Below the pieces are notes generated by a model. The model was given only the letters and a program-made list of their open reading frames with translations, ran no database searches and was not told the origin of the DNA. This document shows, piece after piece, positions 34,049 to 47,407 of a stretch of 64,000 bases of DNA; position 1 is the stretch's first letter, and each line of letters opens with the position of its first letter. Source of the stretch: Aquilaria yunnanensis (taxonomy: Eukaryota; Streptophyta; Magnoliopsida; Malvales; Thymelaeaceae). The stretch spans positions 30,069,501 through 30,133,500 of the forward strand of contig CM077599.1 of NCBI GenBank assembly GCA_039654915.1, read 5' to 3'. A program made the position numbers and the translations under genes.

Positions 34049-36469
34049 GACAACGTTTTAACTCATTGTCATTGATACGCAAGTATAATATTTGTTATAT
34101 TTCTTTACATTTTCATAATTAGTATATGATGCTTGCCTTTTTTATTGTTATGCTTTGCTACCACTTACAATGTTCATTGTGCATGTTGTTTGGATGAAGA
34201 TTGAAGGGAGTTTGCCCAAATTTTAATTGTAGTTACTTGTAATAGGATTGAACCTAGAATATTTTTGATGTGTCATCTCTTGTTGGTTTGTATTATTGTC
34301 TTTAAGTATGTTTGTGATGTACTAATTCTAGAGTATGTTTTGTGGTATGTTGCTTTCTTTTATCTGATTGTATGCTTTCTTGCGGATCCCCATTTAATGT
34401 GTTCTGCAAAATTTGGTGTTTCTTAGACCTTTTTTTGTTTTATTTTGTGTGTGTATGGTAGCCTTTTCTACCTTTCGCATATATTAATACTGTTTTTGAT
34501 GTCTTTGATTGATACAATCTATAGCTTCTAGAATGATTCCTTTTGTGATTATAGTTATAAAAGTGTGGCGTGTGGATGAGTTTTACCTTATTAAACCCAT
34601 CTAAAAATTGGTAGAATATGACTGATGAAAATTTTCACCCAATGAGTAATAGGTAAGATGGTAATGAGGCATCCAACTTAGCAGGTAAGATATAAGATTA
34701 CCTTTATTCGACTTAAATTTGACCTATCAAGATCTTTACGCATAAGCAGATTGTAATTAGTTGTTGAGGATTTAAAGTTTCTTGTTTATTTAATTTTTCA
34801 AAACAATGCATATCAATCGTCAGGAATGTTAATACATAAGTGATGAGTACTATATTGTCTATTACATATGGTACTCATTTTTGTTTTGTGACATTATAGT
34901 TACAATATGAGCACATATTTACATTTATGTTACTTCAGCTACATGACTACATAGTAACAATACATTATAAAATATTATTTTGTGGTATTGCATGTAACCA
35001 TAATATGTTTCATGCAATACTATACCTTTACATCTTTAGGGGAAGAATTTTAAGAATTTGGAAAATAGTTTTATCTCATATCTCCACATGCAAAGCTTGT
35101 AGTAAATTGGGCTTGCTACATATACTTTTATGTTTTGGAGTTTTGATGTATTGTTCGATGATCAACAATCTTCAATATTGTATGTCATGTCAATAAGACT
35201 TCTGTTGAACACTCATATATAACTTTCAGCATTTAAATCTTTTATGGTCTTTCTCTACCTTTTTTACCAGTAGTAATAAGTGACAGGAATTCTACTGCCT
35301 TTATTTAATCATCTCCTTATATCACTGATATAAGGACAATCATTCCATATAAATATTGTGTTTAACTATTGTCCTTTTTTACTACTCGTTTCAAGAATTG
35401 GAGACCTTTGATTTGATTTTTGAATATACAATTCCAAAAAATGGATTCATCATTTTTCTAAAAATAGGTCATATTCAATAAAGGTATCAAGACTTCAAAC
35501 TTGGATGCCACATTTGTTGATATAAAGATTATTTGGATGTATAAGTCTAAATTGAATGTCTTGTATGTTTAGGCTTTCAAACACCAAATTATCCTCTAAA
35601 ACTTTGTGAAGATTTTTAAAATATTCTGATGCATTTTTAATGTCATTGACAGAAGATGAGCCAACATGTGGATGATCTCAACTGGTATATTGTGTGGAAA
35701 TGATTGGAAGGTTGTTTGCTTGTTTCATTGGATATTTTTTTTATTGGTATCAAATGATCCATTTTTTTTATTGATGAAAGCACTAGGAAATAGTTTATTT
35801 TTCTCTCTCTTTTTTTTTTTCATATTGATAGTGTTGGTTACATCTTTTCATAAGGGATGAATCGGTGTATGGTTGGTTATTTATTTTCATAAAAGTAAAC
35901 AAGTAATTTTTTGGCTTTGTGCCTTTTTGCGAGTTTAATGTGCTTTAGTAGTGGATTTTAGAATAAGGTAATGCTTGGTTTTATTGCTATGCATGTTTTA
36001 TCATTACTTTGGTTTTTTCTTATTATACACAAACACACACACACTTGTTGGATAATGTGTCATTGGATTTACGGATTAAAACAACTACTCAATGTTTGTC
36101 TTGATTGGTATCTTCAATTTAACAATTATTTCAAATAAGTTACCAGTCATGTTTTTTGGCAACTAGCATTTTTTATGAAATATGTTTATTTTGGAAATTA
36201 GCAAGACTTTATAAGAATATAGTAGGTTTTTTGTAGGAACATTTCAGTATGTTATCGGACAGTTCTTGTGTTTATACAAAACACTTCTTTAATTCATATT
36301 AGACAATTCATAATCTTATAGTAGACAATATTTAGTGTCAGATGATATTAGACCCATTTAAAATTTACTAGAGATAACAAAATAGAATATATTTAAGTGT
36401 ACTAAAATAAGCTATGTTAGCCATTCTAGAAATAATTTTTAAAACAATCTGACTAATAATCTTAGAAAC
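34049..36469. other. AT-rich intergenic DNA
   Basis: No gene or domain recognised. Several short open frames (for example 34927-35196 and 35666-35860) encode hydrophobic, Phe-rich peptides that come from T-rich composition. There is a short CA tract near 36029-36042. Confidence 0.4.
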
Positions 36470-37502
36470 TGATGTGACCCTAAGAAGTGCTAACATAGCC
36501 ACCTTGGAGGATTCTCAGGAGCTTGATGAAAAAAGCCTTCATGTTGCCAATTCATGCTTAAGGAAGGCTTTTTAGAGTTTCAAAAGACATTCTTCTAAGA
36601 TTCTTAATGAGCTCAAGGTACCAAGAGTTGCAATCCTAGATAGCCAATGTCCAAGCTTTCATGGCACACTCGAGAGCCTCTTACTGAGCATGTTTCGGCT
36701 TTAGAATCCATGGCAAAACCAAAGGTGGTAGTCCAAGGAAACAAGTATATTTCTAGGCAAGGAAGCCATGTTTAAGTCGATTTCATTGTCCATACTCTAG
36801 GAGACACTTCATTGGCAAATATTTGTTTCATCATGCCTAATTGAAGCCTATATGGTGCTACAAGTTGGTTCATTTAATATGGGGCTTCAATGACGTGACT
36901 AGTGATTCATTCCAACCATTTTAGACACATTGTTCCTGCATGTAGGTCAAGGATGCAAAGAGGAGGATTTTCCACCTACGACATGCAAAGAAGACATATT
37001 GTGGAGAAAATATCCATTTATCATATTCTCTAGCCTAGTTTTTTAGGAATATTTTAAATGTGATTAAAATGGCATTGTTTTAACATTATTTAGGACTTAC
37101 ATATATTCTAATTGTCCAATGTATTTTACTATTATTAATTCTAGGTAAATTATGTCTTTTACTTGATTAGAGTTATGACTTATATTTCCATTAGGATTTG
37201 TTTTATTTATGCGTACCTGCTGCCCTTTTTAAAAAAAGATGCATTCTTACTTTGTAAACATAGCCAATTATTCAAAAATACTATGATTTCCTGTGAGATT
37301 TTTTCCATAATTTATTGAGTTCTTAGGAACTTAATTATCTGGGTGAAAGTAGAGTGAATACCTGGACGTAGTTCATTAGTATATCTTCTATTTTAAGCCA
37401 CAAGTAGATTTGGTTGGGGATTTCTTGATATTGAATAGACTTTTTTAGGATGATTTATAAAGTTACGAGTTTCTTGGTCTTATACCAATGGGGTTTGCAT
37501 CA
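36470..37502 (+). repeat. 5' LTR of the short gypsy-derived element
   Basis: 1033 bp, TG...CA ends. It aligns along its whole length with 39347-40358 with many substitutions and small indels, implying an old insertion. The sequence just after it, TGGTCATGGTAGAGG, is a poor match to a TGGTATCAGAGC primer-binding site. Confidence 0.85.
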
Positions 37503-38339
37503 AGTGGTCATGGTAGAGGTTCTATTCAGATTACTTATCCTTAATTGTTTCAATTTTTTTTATTCTATTCCAAAATTTTCTCTTCTTGTTTCCTGCCTCT
37601 TCTCATGCATTCATCTTGTTTCTATTTTGTTTCTTTGGTCTGTATTTCTTTTTTAATTGGTTTTTTCTCTTGTGTTTCAAATTTAATAATCCATCCAATC
37701 ATTTTCTTCTTGCATATTCCTGATTTGTTATATCTTGTCCCATTTATATTTGTTTAAATTCTTAGCTTTTTGTTTGTGTTAGCTTCAAGTCTAGCATATA
37801 AAGTAAAAAAAAAAAATTGTCATTCTTTTTGCTCTTAGTCATTCCTATTGTTTCATGGCTTGCAAGAATTAATTTATGTTTCATTTCCTTGCAACCATGT
37901 TTAGAAAAGCAAAAAAAGTGAGAAGAAGGGAAAAGTTGAATGCACGTACTTCTTATTCTTACGTAGATAGCAAGCAAACTAATTTCATATCAAAATAAAT
38001 TCTTGTTTTTGCTCTTATCTAGTGATCCATAAGTTCCAAATATTGTTTTTTTTCTTCTAAACCAAATTTTAATTCCTAGGAACTTATTATTATTCTTCCA
38101 GCCATCCCAATTTTATTTATCTTAGTCCCAAGTTGTTTATTTCGTTCCAAACAACCCAATTCTTGTCTTACATTAAAGTTTTCGAATTGGTTTTGTTTGG
38201 AGAAATTGAGTTCTAAAGGACTTGAGGAAAATTTTCTCACAAATTTTTAAACCTTATACTAACAAGTGTAAGAGTGAATCTTGATAGTAAACACGTGAGG
38301 GAGTGTGAGAGAGAGTTTTGTAGCAAATTGATTACCATG

Positions 38340-39340
38340 GATACTAGACCTTGGTATATGGATCAAAGGAATTTCAACTTAAGGCGATATAAAATGCTCA
38401 AGAAAATTGGAGAATAGGTATATAGAGGTGTCGCACCATGTTCTTTTCCATTTAAGGGCTAAGGTTCAAGGCCTAGAATCTAGTGTGATTATCAATGGAA
38501 AAAGTTGAGTCAATATGCTTAGAAGATCCTTGTTAAGAAAGCTTCAATTATCGACCTTTCCACATCCACATCTATACAAGCTACAATGGTTCAATGATGG
38601 TGAAATGGAGGTGACAAAGCAAGTGATGGTCCTTTTCTTTATTGGAAAATATCATGATGACATAATTTGTGATGTTGTAACTATGCCAGTTCGACTTATT
38701 ATACTTGGCTAGTCTTGGTGGAAAGAAAGAAGCTTATTCTTAATGAGGACATTGGAAAACTTTATATCTTACATTGTGAAAAGGAGATCATACTTGTTCT
38801 AATGAGTTGAAGGTAGATTGCTAAGGATTAAAAGTGGTTCTTTTCTGAGGTCGAGAGGAAAAAGAAAATTGAGAAGAAAGTTGAGGGCCTAAAAGAAAAA
38901 CTAAAGAGAAAAGTTGAAGGAAAATTAGAGAGTTGTGAGGTGAGTGAAAGTGAGAGGAAAGAAAGTAGAGAGTCCTAGAGAGAAAAAGTTAAAAAAAAGA
39001 CAAGAGTGTGTTGAACCTAAACCAAGAGAATGAAAGATGACCTATGAAACTATTTTGATTTCATCTAACATAACTGAGTCTTCTTCTAGTGTTGTGTTGT
39101 CTCCTTTTCAGGAACTTAGTGATTTTGAGCTTCAAAGGGCAATTTCAAAGGAAAAGGAAGTTTTAAATGAGGACATTGTATGTGAGGAGAGGAATAATAA
39201 GCTAATGTGCCTAAAATTTGTGCTTTTGAGGCTTTGACCATTGTTGTGCCCATTCTTAAAAAGGAAGATATATGGAGCACCCCATTCTTTACTGGAACTA
39301 CCAAAGGTCAAGATTTGAGGATGAACCTTTTCAAAGAGGG
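38340..39340 (+). pseudogene. Gypsy retropepsin remnant
   Basis: The open frame at 38515-38712 reads LLRKLQLSTFPHPHLYKLQW followed by FNDGEMEVTKQVMV, FFIGKYHDDIICDVV and a stop. This matches the aspartic-protease region of plant gypsy polyproteins (family wording KL.LPT..HP.PYKLQWLN...EV.V..Q..V.FSIG.Y.DEV.CDVVPM). Just upstream is SSVIINGKS-stop, where the family has L.IDGGSC with the catalytic Asp. Downstream is Lys/Glu-rich sequence with several stops (38860-39010). The frame is broken and the catalytic aspartate is not preserved. Confidence 0.7.
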
Positions 39341-39346
39341 AGGGGT

Positions 39347-40358
39347 TGATGTGACCTTAGGAATTGCTAACATGACTACCATAGAGAATTCTAAGAAGCT
39401 TGATGAAAGAAGGCTTCAAGTTGCCTATTCAAGCTTAAGGAAGGCTTCCTAGAGTTTTAAGAGGCATTCCTCTAAGGTTCTTAATGAGCTCAAGGCATAA
39501 AGAGTTGCAATCCTAGACTGGCTTTTGCCCAAGCTCCCATGGCACACCCGGGACCCATACTTGTGACATTAGTATTCGTGGGCAAATCAAAGGTGTTATT
39601 CCAAGTAAACATGTATATTTCTAATTAAGGATGCCATGTCCAAGTCAATTTTATTACCCATACCCGAGGAGACACTTTATGGGCAAACATTTGTTTCATC
39701 ATGCCCATTTGAATCCTATATGGTGCTACAATTGTAGGGCTTTAAGGATATATCTAGTGGTTCATTCTAGCCATTTTAGACACATTATTCTTGCATGCAT
39801 GGTCAATGACACAAAGAAGAGGATTTGCCACCTAAGACATGCAAAAAAGATGCATTTTTGGAGAAAATTTACATTTGTTGTGTTATCTAGTGTAGTTTAC
39901 TAGGATTATTTTAGATGTGGTTAAAATAGCATTATTTTAACCTTTTTTTAGGACTTATATCTATTCTAGAAGTCCTACGTATTTTACTATTATTAATTCT
40001 AGGTAAATTAAGTCTTTCACTTGATTAGAATTAGGACTTATATTTCCATTAGGACTTGTTTTATTTATGTGCACCTGTTGCCCTTTTTAAAGAGGTGCAT
40101 TCTTGCTTTGTAAACACAGCCAATTATTCATCAATAACATGATTTCTTGTGACTTTGTCCACAATTTCATGAGTTCTTAGGAACTTAATTATCTATGCGA
40201 AACTAGAATGGATTCCCTAGAATAGTTCATCAATATATCTTCCGTTTCAAGCCACATGTTGACTTAGGGTGGGGATTTCTTGATCTTGAATAGATTTTTC
40301 TGGGATGATTCTATGGAGTTGAGAGTTTCTTGGTTTTATAACAATGACGTTCATATCA
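39347..40358 (+). repeat. 3' LTR of the short gypsy-derived element
   Basis: 1012 bp partner of 36470-37502, preceded by the polypurine tract at about 39333-39345. An 81-codon open frame runs across the internal/LTR junction (39207-39452). I see no reason to think it is translated. Confidence 0.85.
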
Positions 40359-40606
40359 GGAACAATCTTAAAAGCTTGGTGCTAAACAAACATGTGTACA
40401 AATAAGAGAATTGTTCAGTTTATATGTGATTTACAAGCTAAACATGTCATTCAACTATATGGAGCAGCTTATGTTATCCATTTCAAAATAAATCTTTGGA
40501 ATAATCTCATAAATAATAGCAAAAGTAAGCCAAGCAACTTTTTGCCCATTTCAAACTTGGTTTTCATGGGCATTCTTCAAATTAGATTCTTGAATCTAGT
40601 TGTACG

Positions 40607-41723
40607 TGTCACACCTCGAAACCCATCGTAGGAGTCTTGGGATGATGACACGATGCATACTCAAGAAAATAATTTTCCTAAGTATGCAAGGCTACATATT
40701 CTTGTTAATTCGAAACTTATAAAATTCAACTTCTGAGAATAAGTGGCAGAGCAACTACAATCCTTAAAATGGGAACATAATCCCTAAAATATCATAGCTC
40801 TAAGGAATAAAATGAAATTCAAAGAGTTTTCTAAACATAAGTAAATTACTAATAATAGTACTAACAAAGTATTTCTAACTGTCTTACACTACAGCTGGTC
40901 TTGTAGTCACTCCAGCTAGCTAACTCAAACTACTCCTTATTTGTGTAAGAGGGGGGAGGGTTAAAACAAGGTGAGTACAAATGCCTAGCAAGTAGCAGAT
41001 TTTGAAAACAGAAATACAATGTAGAAAAAAATATATATGAGGATAAAAAATAAATAATTTTTATAAAATAATAACTTAAAATTCTACAAATTTTTTTTGA
41101 AGAGTCAGAACATAATCAATACAACAGTAGTTTTGAAAGCTAAGCAAATAATATTTGTAAATAAATTCGTTAACCAAATCAAAGCAGTTTAGAGCAGAAA
41201 GACGGAATAAAAATTTATAGCAAAGTGGGTGGGGTAATCATTGTGACTATACTTAACTCGCTGTAATACATTCAGAATTGTCTAAGAATCGCCAACGATT
41301 GAGTGTCTAGAAGGACTAATCCTAAAAATAGTGCACTGCAGAACAGAATATAACAAAATACCCTACATTGAGGGTCCAAAATTACACTTTCCCAGTAGTA
41401 CGAGCACAAAATCAATACAAACCAAAACAAAGTCATAACAGAAATTCAGAGTATTACAATTGTTATAAGATTTTTGTGCAAAATATTATAATCAAAACAT
41501 ACCTAATCCCAGCTTATTTAATCAAATACAATATATTGCATGAATAGGATAAAATTTGAATAAGCAAATAAATAAGTAAATTAATAAAACGCTTGGAAAA
41601 CAATTTCAGAATAAAACATATATTTGAAAACTCTTATTCTGATTGAAAATCAATTTAATGCAAAAATTCTTTAAATCAAAATATTGAAATATTACTAAGT
41701 TGGAAAACTTAACACTTTGAAGA

Positions 41724-41780
<57 letters not shown>

Positions 41781-42696
41781 ATATCAAAACAATTTAATTT
41801 TTAGAAATAGTAGTACCTATTTACCTCAAAACGGAACTTCCCAACCCCTAAAATAATTGTTTAGTCACCTAAAATAATTATGCAAAAGTTTGAGTCAGAA
41901 TAGAATCAATTTAAGGAATAACCCAAAATTACTTGCTGATAATGGCTCAAATAAATACTTTTAGAAGCTAAGGACTCACTGAAATGCTGTTAAAAGCCAC
42001 AGGGACTAATATTGCTATTAACCCAATCAACAGCCACAATCTTTGTAGTGACCAAACTGTAATCATTAAAAATATGGGATGTAGAAGAACCCGTCTATAA
42101 GCCTTGGGGACCTAAACCTTTATTATCCCAATTTGTACCCAAAAACTCAATTCTTCATCTTCTCTGTTTGGAACCTTTTGCTACTCTCTAATTTCCACAG
42201 TGCCTGGCCAAAACCTCCATAAACTTATTTCGAATTCATCCGAAACTATCCTAATAATCAATTATCCTCTTTAATCGTCAAAAGTAAATCATATTCAATC
42301 AAATCATCAATCCAAATCTTGTTTCAAATTCTAAAAACAACTAACTTGTGCACTAAAAATTACTAATAAACATTCACCAAAGATTCTTCTTTTGCTGAAA
42401 AAAATTCACAAGTTGCTTTCACTCGATCTTTAATTGATGATTTCTTCTTCCACCTTTTTAACAAAGAGCAATTGCCATATGAGAAAGTGAGAGCAATACT
42501 TAACCCTAACTTTTTATTATTTCCCTCTTTTAAAAACTTCTTTCATGTCCTTCTCTTTTTCATCTTTTTTCTGGTTTATGTTGTACTTCATTTTTTTCTT
42601 CTTTGCTTCTTATTTTTATTATTTTTTCTCTTCCTTTAGGCCTTAACTTAAATATCCAAAGTAATAAAATAGGCTAAATTTGGTTGGGCCATTACA
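40607..42696 (-). repeat. 3' LTR of the Tekay-like element
   Basis: 2090 bp. It aligns with the other LTR throughout, but contains a 50-bp AT microsatellite at 41727-41776 that the partner lacks. Paired differences are common, so the insertion is old. Confidence 0.92.
41727..41776. repeat. AT microsatellite in the 3' LTR
   Basis: Uninterrupted AT/TA dinucleotides for about 50 bases, present in this LTR only; the partner LTR has only aataatataaaaaaa at the same place (about 48519). Confidence 0.9.
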
Positions 42697-42708
42697 TCTT
42701 GCCCTCTT
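42697..42708 (-). promoter_or_regulatory. Polypurine tract of the Tekay-like element
   Basis: The minus strand reads AAGAGGGCAAGA directly before the 3' LTR start TGTAATGGCC, the expected plus-strand primer of reverse transcription. Confidence 0.82.
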
Positions 42709-42719
42709 AAAACAAGTTT

Positions 42720-45700
42720 CACCCTCGAAACTTACCTTCATTAAATAGAAATGGATACTTATCACACATCTCCACTTCGCGTCCCCAAGTAGCTTTGGAT
42801 GATGAGTTTCTGTCCTAATGAACTTTTACAAATGGAATAATGCATCTTTTCAATACTTTCTCCTTTCGATTAAGAATCTCCACTGGTAACTCATCATACG
42901 TCAAATCTGGCCTAATGTCAATTAGTTTATGTTGAACAATGTGATTGGGATATCGCACATACTTATATAGCATCGATACATGAAACACATTGTGCACTCC
43001 TGATAAAGATGGCGGTATTGCAACTTTATAAGTGATATCTCCAACTAAATTTAAAATTCCAAAAGGAGCCACATATCTTGGGCGCAATTTCCTATGCTTC
43101 CCGAATCTCATAATTCCTTTCATCGTTGACACCTTAATGTAAACACTATCTTCAGCCCTAAACTCCAACTCTCATTTTCTCATATCAGGATAACTTTTTT
43201 TTCTACTTTGTGTGATCTATAAACGATCATGAATAATTCGATTCTTCACTACCATATTTGCAATTATATCTGAACTCAAAATCTTCTGATCATCTATGTC
43301 ATCCCAACATATCAGTGACTAGCATCTTTATGCATACAATGCCTCATAGAGTGCTATTCTAATGCTAGACTGATAGTTATTGTTATATGCAAATTCAATA
43401 AGTGTTAAATGATCATCCTATTTACCTTTGAAGTCTAGCACACAAGCTCGAAGCATATCTTCAAGAATTTGAATAATTCGTTTTGACCGGCCATCGGTTT
43501 AAGGATGATAAGCAGTGTTGAAATTGAGTTGAGTTCTCAAGGCCTTTTGCAATTGTCCCCAAAATCTTGGAACAAACCATGAATCTCTATTTGAAACAAT
43601 AGATAATGGGGCACCATGTAGATAGATGATTAGATGATCTCTTTCACATATAACTTAGCTAACTTCTCTAGACTTGCACCTTTTTGGAATAGCAAAAGGT
43701 GGGCAGATTTAGATAAATAATCAACAATCACTAAAATAGCATTATTACCTTTGGTAGTCCTTGGAAGTCCTACAGCAAAATATATAATGATGTGTTCCCA
43801 GTTCCATTCAGGAATTGGAAAAGACTGTAAAGGTCTTGAAGGCTTTTGATGTTCCACTCTGACTTTTTGGCAAGTCGGACACTTTTCAACAAATTTTGCA
43901 ATCTCCTTCTTCATTCCTTGCCACAAAAAATGCTCCTGTAGGTCTTTGTACATTTTAGTTCCACCTGGATGCACAATGTAAAGGGTATTATGTGCTTCTC
44001 TCATAATTTCTTCCTTCAAAGCTTCATCTCTAGGGACGTATAGTCAAGCACCAAACTTTAGAAATCCACCTTTATGAATATGAAATCCTAGACACTTCCC
44101 TTGTGCAAGTTTCTTTTTCCACTTATTAATTCCTTTAGCTGAACTTTGAGAAATTTTGATCCTCTCAATTAAAATCAGTTGAACCATCTTGTTAGCAAGC
44201 ACACTGCTGGCACCATCTGTTATAATTTCTACTCCCAACTTCGGTAGATCATTAAGAATAACTCTTTTTGTCGGTAAGTAATGAAGTTAATGGACTAGAG
44301 GACTTACGGCTTAAAACATCAGCAATAGCATTTACCTTGCCAGGGTGATAGCAAATGTTCAAATCATAATCTTTCAACAACTTCAACCACCTTCGCTACC
44401 TAAGATTCAATTCATTTTGTGTAAAGATATATTGCAAATTCTTGTGATTAGTAAACACCTTACAAGATACACCGTAGAGATAATGTCTCAAAATCTTTAA
44501 GGCAAAGACAACTGCAACTAAGTTTAAGTCATATGTAAGATAATTCTTATCGTATGGTTTCAATTGCCTAGGGGCATAGGGAACAACTCTTTCACTCTGC
44601 ATAAGTACACATCCTAAACCAATATGGGAAACATCATAATAAATTTCATAACTTTCAGTACCGGATGGGATGGTAAGGACAGGTGCAGTTACTAATCCTC
44701 ACTTTAACTCTTGGAAGCTTTTCTCACAATTTTCAGTCCACTTGTACTTAACATTCTTTCGAACCAACTTGTATAAATAGCCAAGGTAAAAAATCCTTCA
44801 ACAAACCGACGATAATAACCAGCTAAACCTCAAAAGCTTTAGATTTCAGCAAACATTGGAAGGTCTAGCCCAATTCACGGTTGCTTCAACTTTCTACAAA
44901 TCTACTGAAACTTCATGCTTCAAAATTATATGGCCAAGAAAAGAAATTTTCTCCAACTAAAACTCACATTTCTTTTATTTTGCATATAACTGCTTATCCT
45001 TCAATGTTTGAAAAATAATTTTTAAATGTTTATCATGCTCATTCAGACATTTAGAATAGACCAAAATATCATTAAAAAAAACAATGACAAATTGGTCTAA
45101 ATAAGGCTTGAAAACCCTATTCATCAAGTCCATAAAAGCAGCAGGTGTATTCATCAGACCAAATGGCATAACCACAAATTCATAATGGTCGTGCCTGGTC
45201 CTCAAAGCAGTCACGGGTATATCATCAACTTTAATCTTCAGTTGGTGATACCTAGACCTTAAATCAATTTTAGAAAAGACTTGTGCACTATGCAACTGAT
45301 CAAACAAATCATCGATATGACGCAATGGATAATTTTTCTTGAGAGTCACCTTGTTCACGGTAGTCAATGGTCAATGGAAAGCCTCGGTCTTCCATTTTTC
45401 TTTTTTACAAGTAAAACATGAGCACCCCTTTGTGAAACACTAGGGTGAATATACCCTTTATTGAGCAACTTTTGCAGCTGTACCTTTAACTCTTTCATCT
45501 CTGTAGGTGCCACTCGATAGGGAGCCCTAAAGATTAGGGTAGTCCCTAACTCAAGATCAATGGAAAATTCAATTTCTCGATTAGGGGGCAACCCAAGAAT
45601 TTCCTCAGGAATGATATCAAAAAACTCATTGACAATTGGAATGTCCTTCAGCTTTAATTCAGATTGGCTAGTATCCCCAATGAACACTAAATATCCCTTT

Positions 45701-47280
45701 TTTAACAAATGACATACATGCATAGTAGAGATGAGACAAATTCGGACAGGTTGTTTGTTCCCGAAAAAGATGATTTCAGGCTCATTAGGAACATAGAATA
45801 CTACTTTCTTTTCACGGCAGTCAACCCAAGCATGATTCGCAGATAACCAGTCCATCCCTAAAATCACATCGAAGTTAGTCATATCTAGCCTAATCAAATT
45901 CATAGGCGTATCCCTTTCATCAATTTTGAATTTATAACAGAATTAGTAACAACATATTTTCCTAAAAGGATCTCAACAGATAGTTCAAAATCTAATGGCT
46001 CAAGCACACATGATAATCTGGCAGCAAACTTTGGTGATGCAAAAGAATAATTGGCACCAAAATAAAACAAGGCAAAAGCATAAACAGAACCAATTTTCAC
46101 CATACCTGAAACAACTGCATTAGAGTCATCTACATCCTGTTGAGTAAGTGCATATATTTGGCCTCGAACTTGTGGCTTTGTTGCATATCCTTTTTCATCT
46201 TACTTCATCAGATCTAGTAGATTACTCCTTGCTTAAAAGCTTCGATGAGGATTTTTGGTCTCTGGCTGTTTACAATCAGCAATTAGATGGCCTTTCTTAC
46301 GATAACGGAAATAGTCACTACTCTTCTAGTGACAGTCACCAAAATGAAAATTTTCACAATAGTCACACTTTGGCACATCTTGACGTATAAAAACTCCATG
46401 ATAGGTTGGGACAAAATTTTGTTTCTTTGTTGTATTTCCAAATGGCTTACTTTAAGATCCCCCCAGGTCTGTCTTTTTTTTTTTGGTCCCTGACAATAAG
46501 ACCCAGCTCCTTTTTCACTATGGTAGCAGTCTCCATCACCTCTTGATAAATGTAAAGCGTTTGTGGAGCAACCTTACTCCAAATGGGTTGCTGAAGTCCC
46601 GCTTTAAATTTCATTACCTTCAAACTCTCATGAGCTATCAAATCTAGGGCATAAGATGAAAGCTCAGTGATGTTCTTTACATATTCTTTTATGGTCACAT
46701 CTCTCTGCGTTAGCTGCATGAACTTTGTAATCTTCTGCATCCTATAGGTTTCAGGGAAGAACTCGATGTTCAAAACTTGCTTGAATTGCTCCCATGTAAA
46801 CCCATCAAAATTTTTAGGCTGTACAATCCTTCACCAATCCTTAGCTCAATAATCTATGACTAAAGTTAAAACACCTACCCTTTGTTTGTCATTATACTAA
46901 AAGAAGATCAAAATAATCTTCCTTCATTGAAAGCCAATACTTAGCTTCATTTGGATCACATTCACCATTAAATCTGTTAAGTCATAACTTCAAAAATTCA
47001 TTCAGGCCCTTCTCACCATTCCCGCCAATAACATCAACATCTAGAGGAACACTCGTTTGACCTTGTTGACCAAGTTGCATAAACAATTGTTGTAGCAACG
47101 CATTAGCCAAAACTGCTGCATCAAGCTGTGTAGGAGGGTTCGCTTAATTTACTACATTTTGCTGAGTAGGAGCCTCACGACCATGTCTTGTTAGCTGAAT
47201 GATAGGAATATCATCATCATTTCCATCATTTGCCCGATGCTGAGTGGTCATATGCCTAGGTGCCATATGTCTGCTGAAGA
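42720..47280 (-). pseudogene. Tekay-like gag-pol polyprotein, multiply broken
   Basis: Minus-strand pieces in order: gag (46773-46447, FMQLTQRDVTIKEYVKNITE), retropepsin (46103-45900 and on), where ALFYFGANYSF replaces the family's LFDSGATHSF, then IVNEFFDIIPEEI and FRAPYRVAPTEMKELK (45903-45364). RT (45367-44975) keeps [16 protein letters not shown] but has [10 protein letters not shown] where FIDDILVYSK is expected. RNase H (44602-44396) has [14 protein letters not shown] for a normal TDHK. Integrase (44019-43630) has an HHCC finger and IIIYFAVGLPRT for MDF..GLP. The tail (43168-42720) has VHNVFHVSMLYKYV, KEKVLKRCIIPFVKV and, after a stop, SKATWGREVEM, a chromodomain-like end. Catalytic acids of protease, RT, RNase H and integrase each appear substituted, besides stops and frameshifts. 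Confidence 0.9.
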
Positions 47281-47391
47281 TAGTCATATTCTTAATTAAC
47301 ATAACAGATGAAGGGGAGAATACTTAATATCTAAGCATAACAAAAGTCTAGCATTTCCCCAACCTAAGGCCTCCAAATTTATCGAACCTAT

Positions 47392-47403
47392 GCTTTTATA
47401 CCA
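47392..47403 (-). promoter_or_regulatory. Primer-binding site of the Tekay-like element
   Basis: The minus strand reads TGGTATAAAAGC, four bases (gaag) after the 5' LTR end. The usual initiator-tRNA-Met site is TGGTATCAGAGC, so two positions are mutated. Confidence 0.82.
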
Positions 47404-47407
47404 CTTC

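Larger units (their letters stand above)
36465..40363 (+). mobile_element. Short Ty3/gypsy-derived LTR retrotransposon, internally deleted
   Basis: Two long direct repeats bound the element: 36470-37502 and 39347-40358. Both start TGATGTGACC and end ATCA. A purine tract AAAGAGGGAGGGG lies directly before the right repeat, the position of a polypurine tract. The flanks are GAAAC (36465-36469) and GGAAC (40359-40363), a 5-bp target duplication with one mismatch. The interior is only 1.84 kb and keeps just a retropepsin region, so the element lacks RT, RNase H and integrase. Orientation is plus from the polypurine tract and the protease. Confidence 0.87.

Noticed and set aside
29692..34730. Full hAT element with both termini
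   Set aside because: The left TAGGGATGTTAAT-like end has only a poor right-hand counterpart and no 8-bp duplication.
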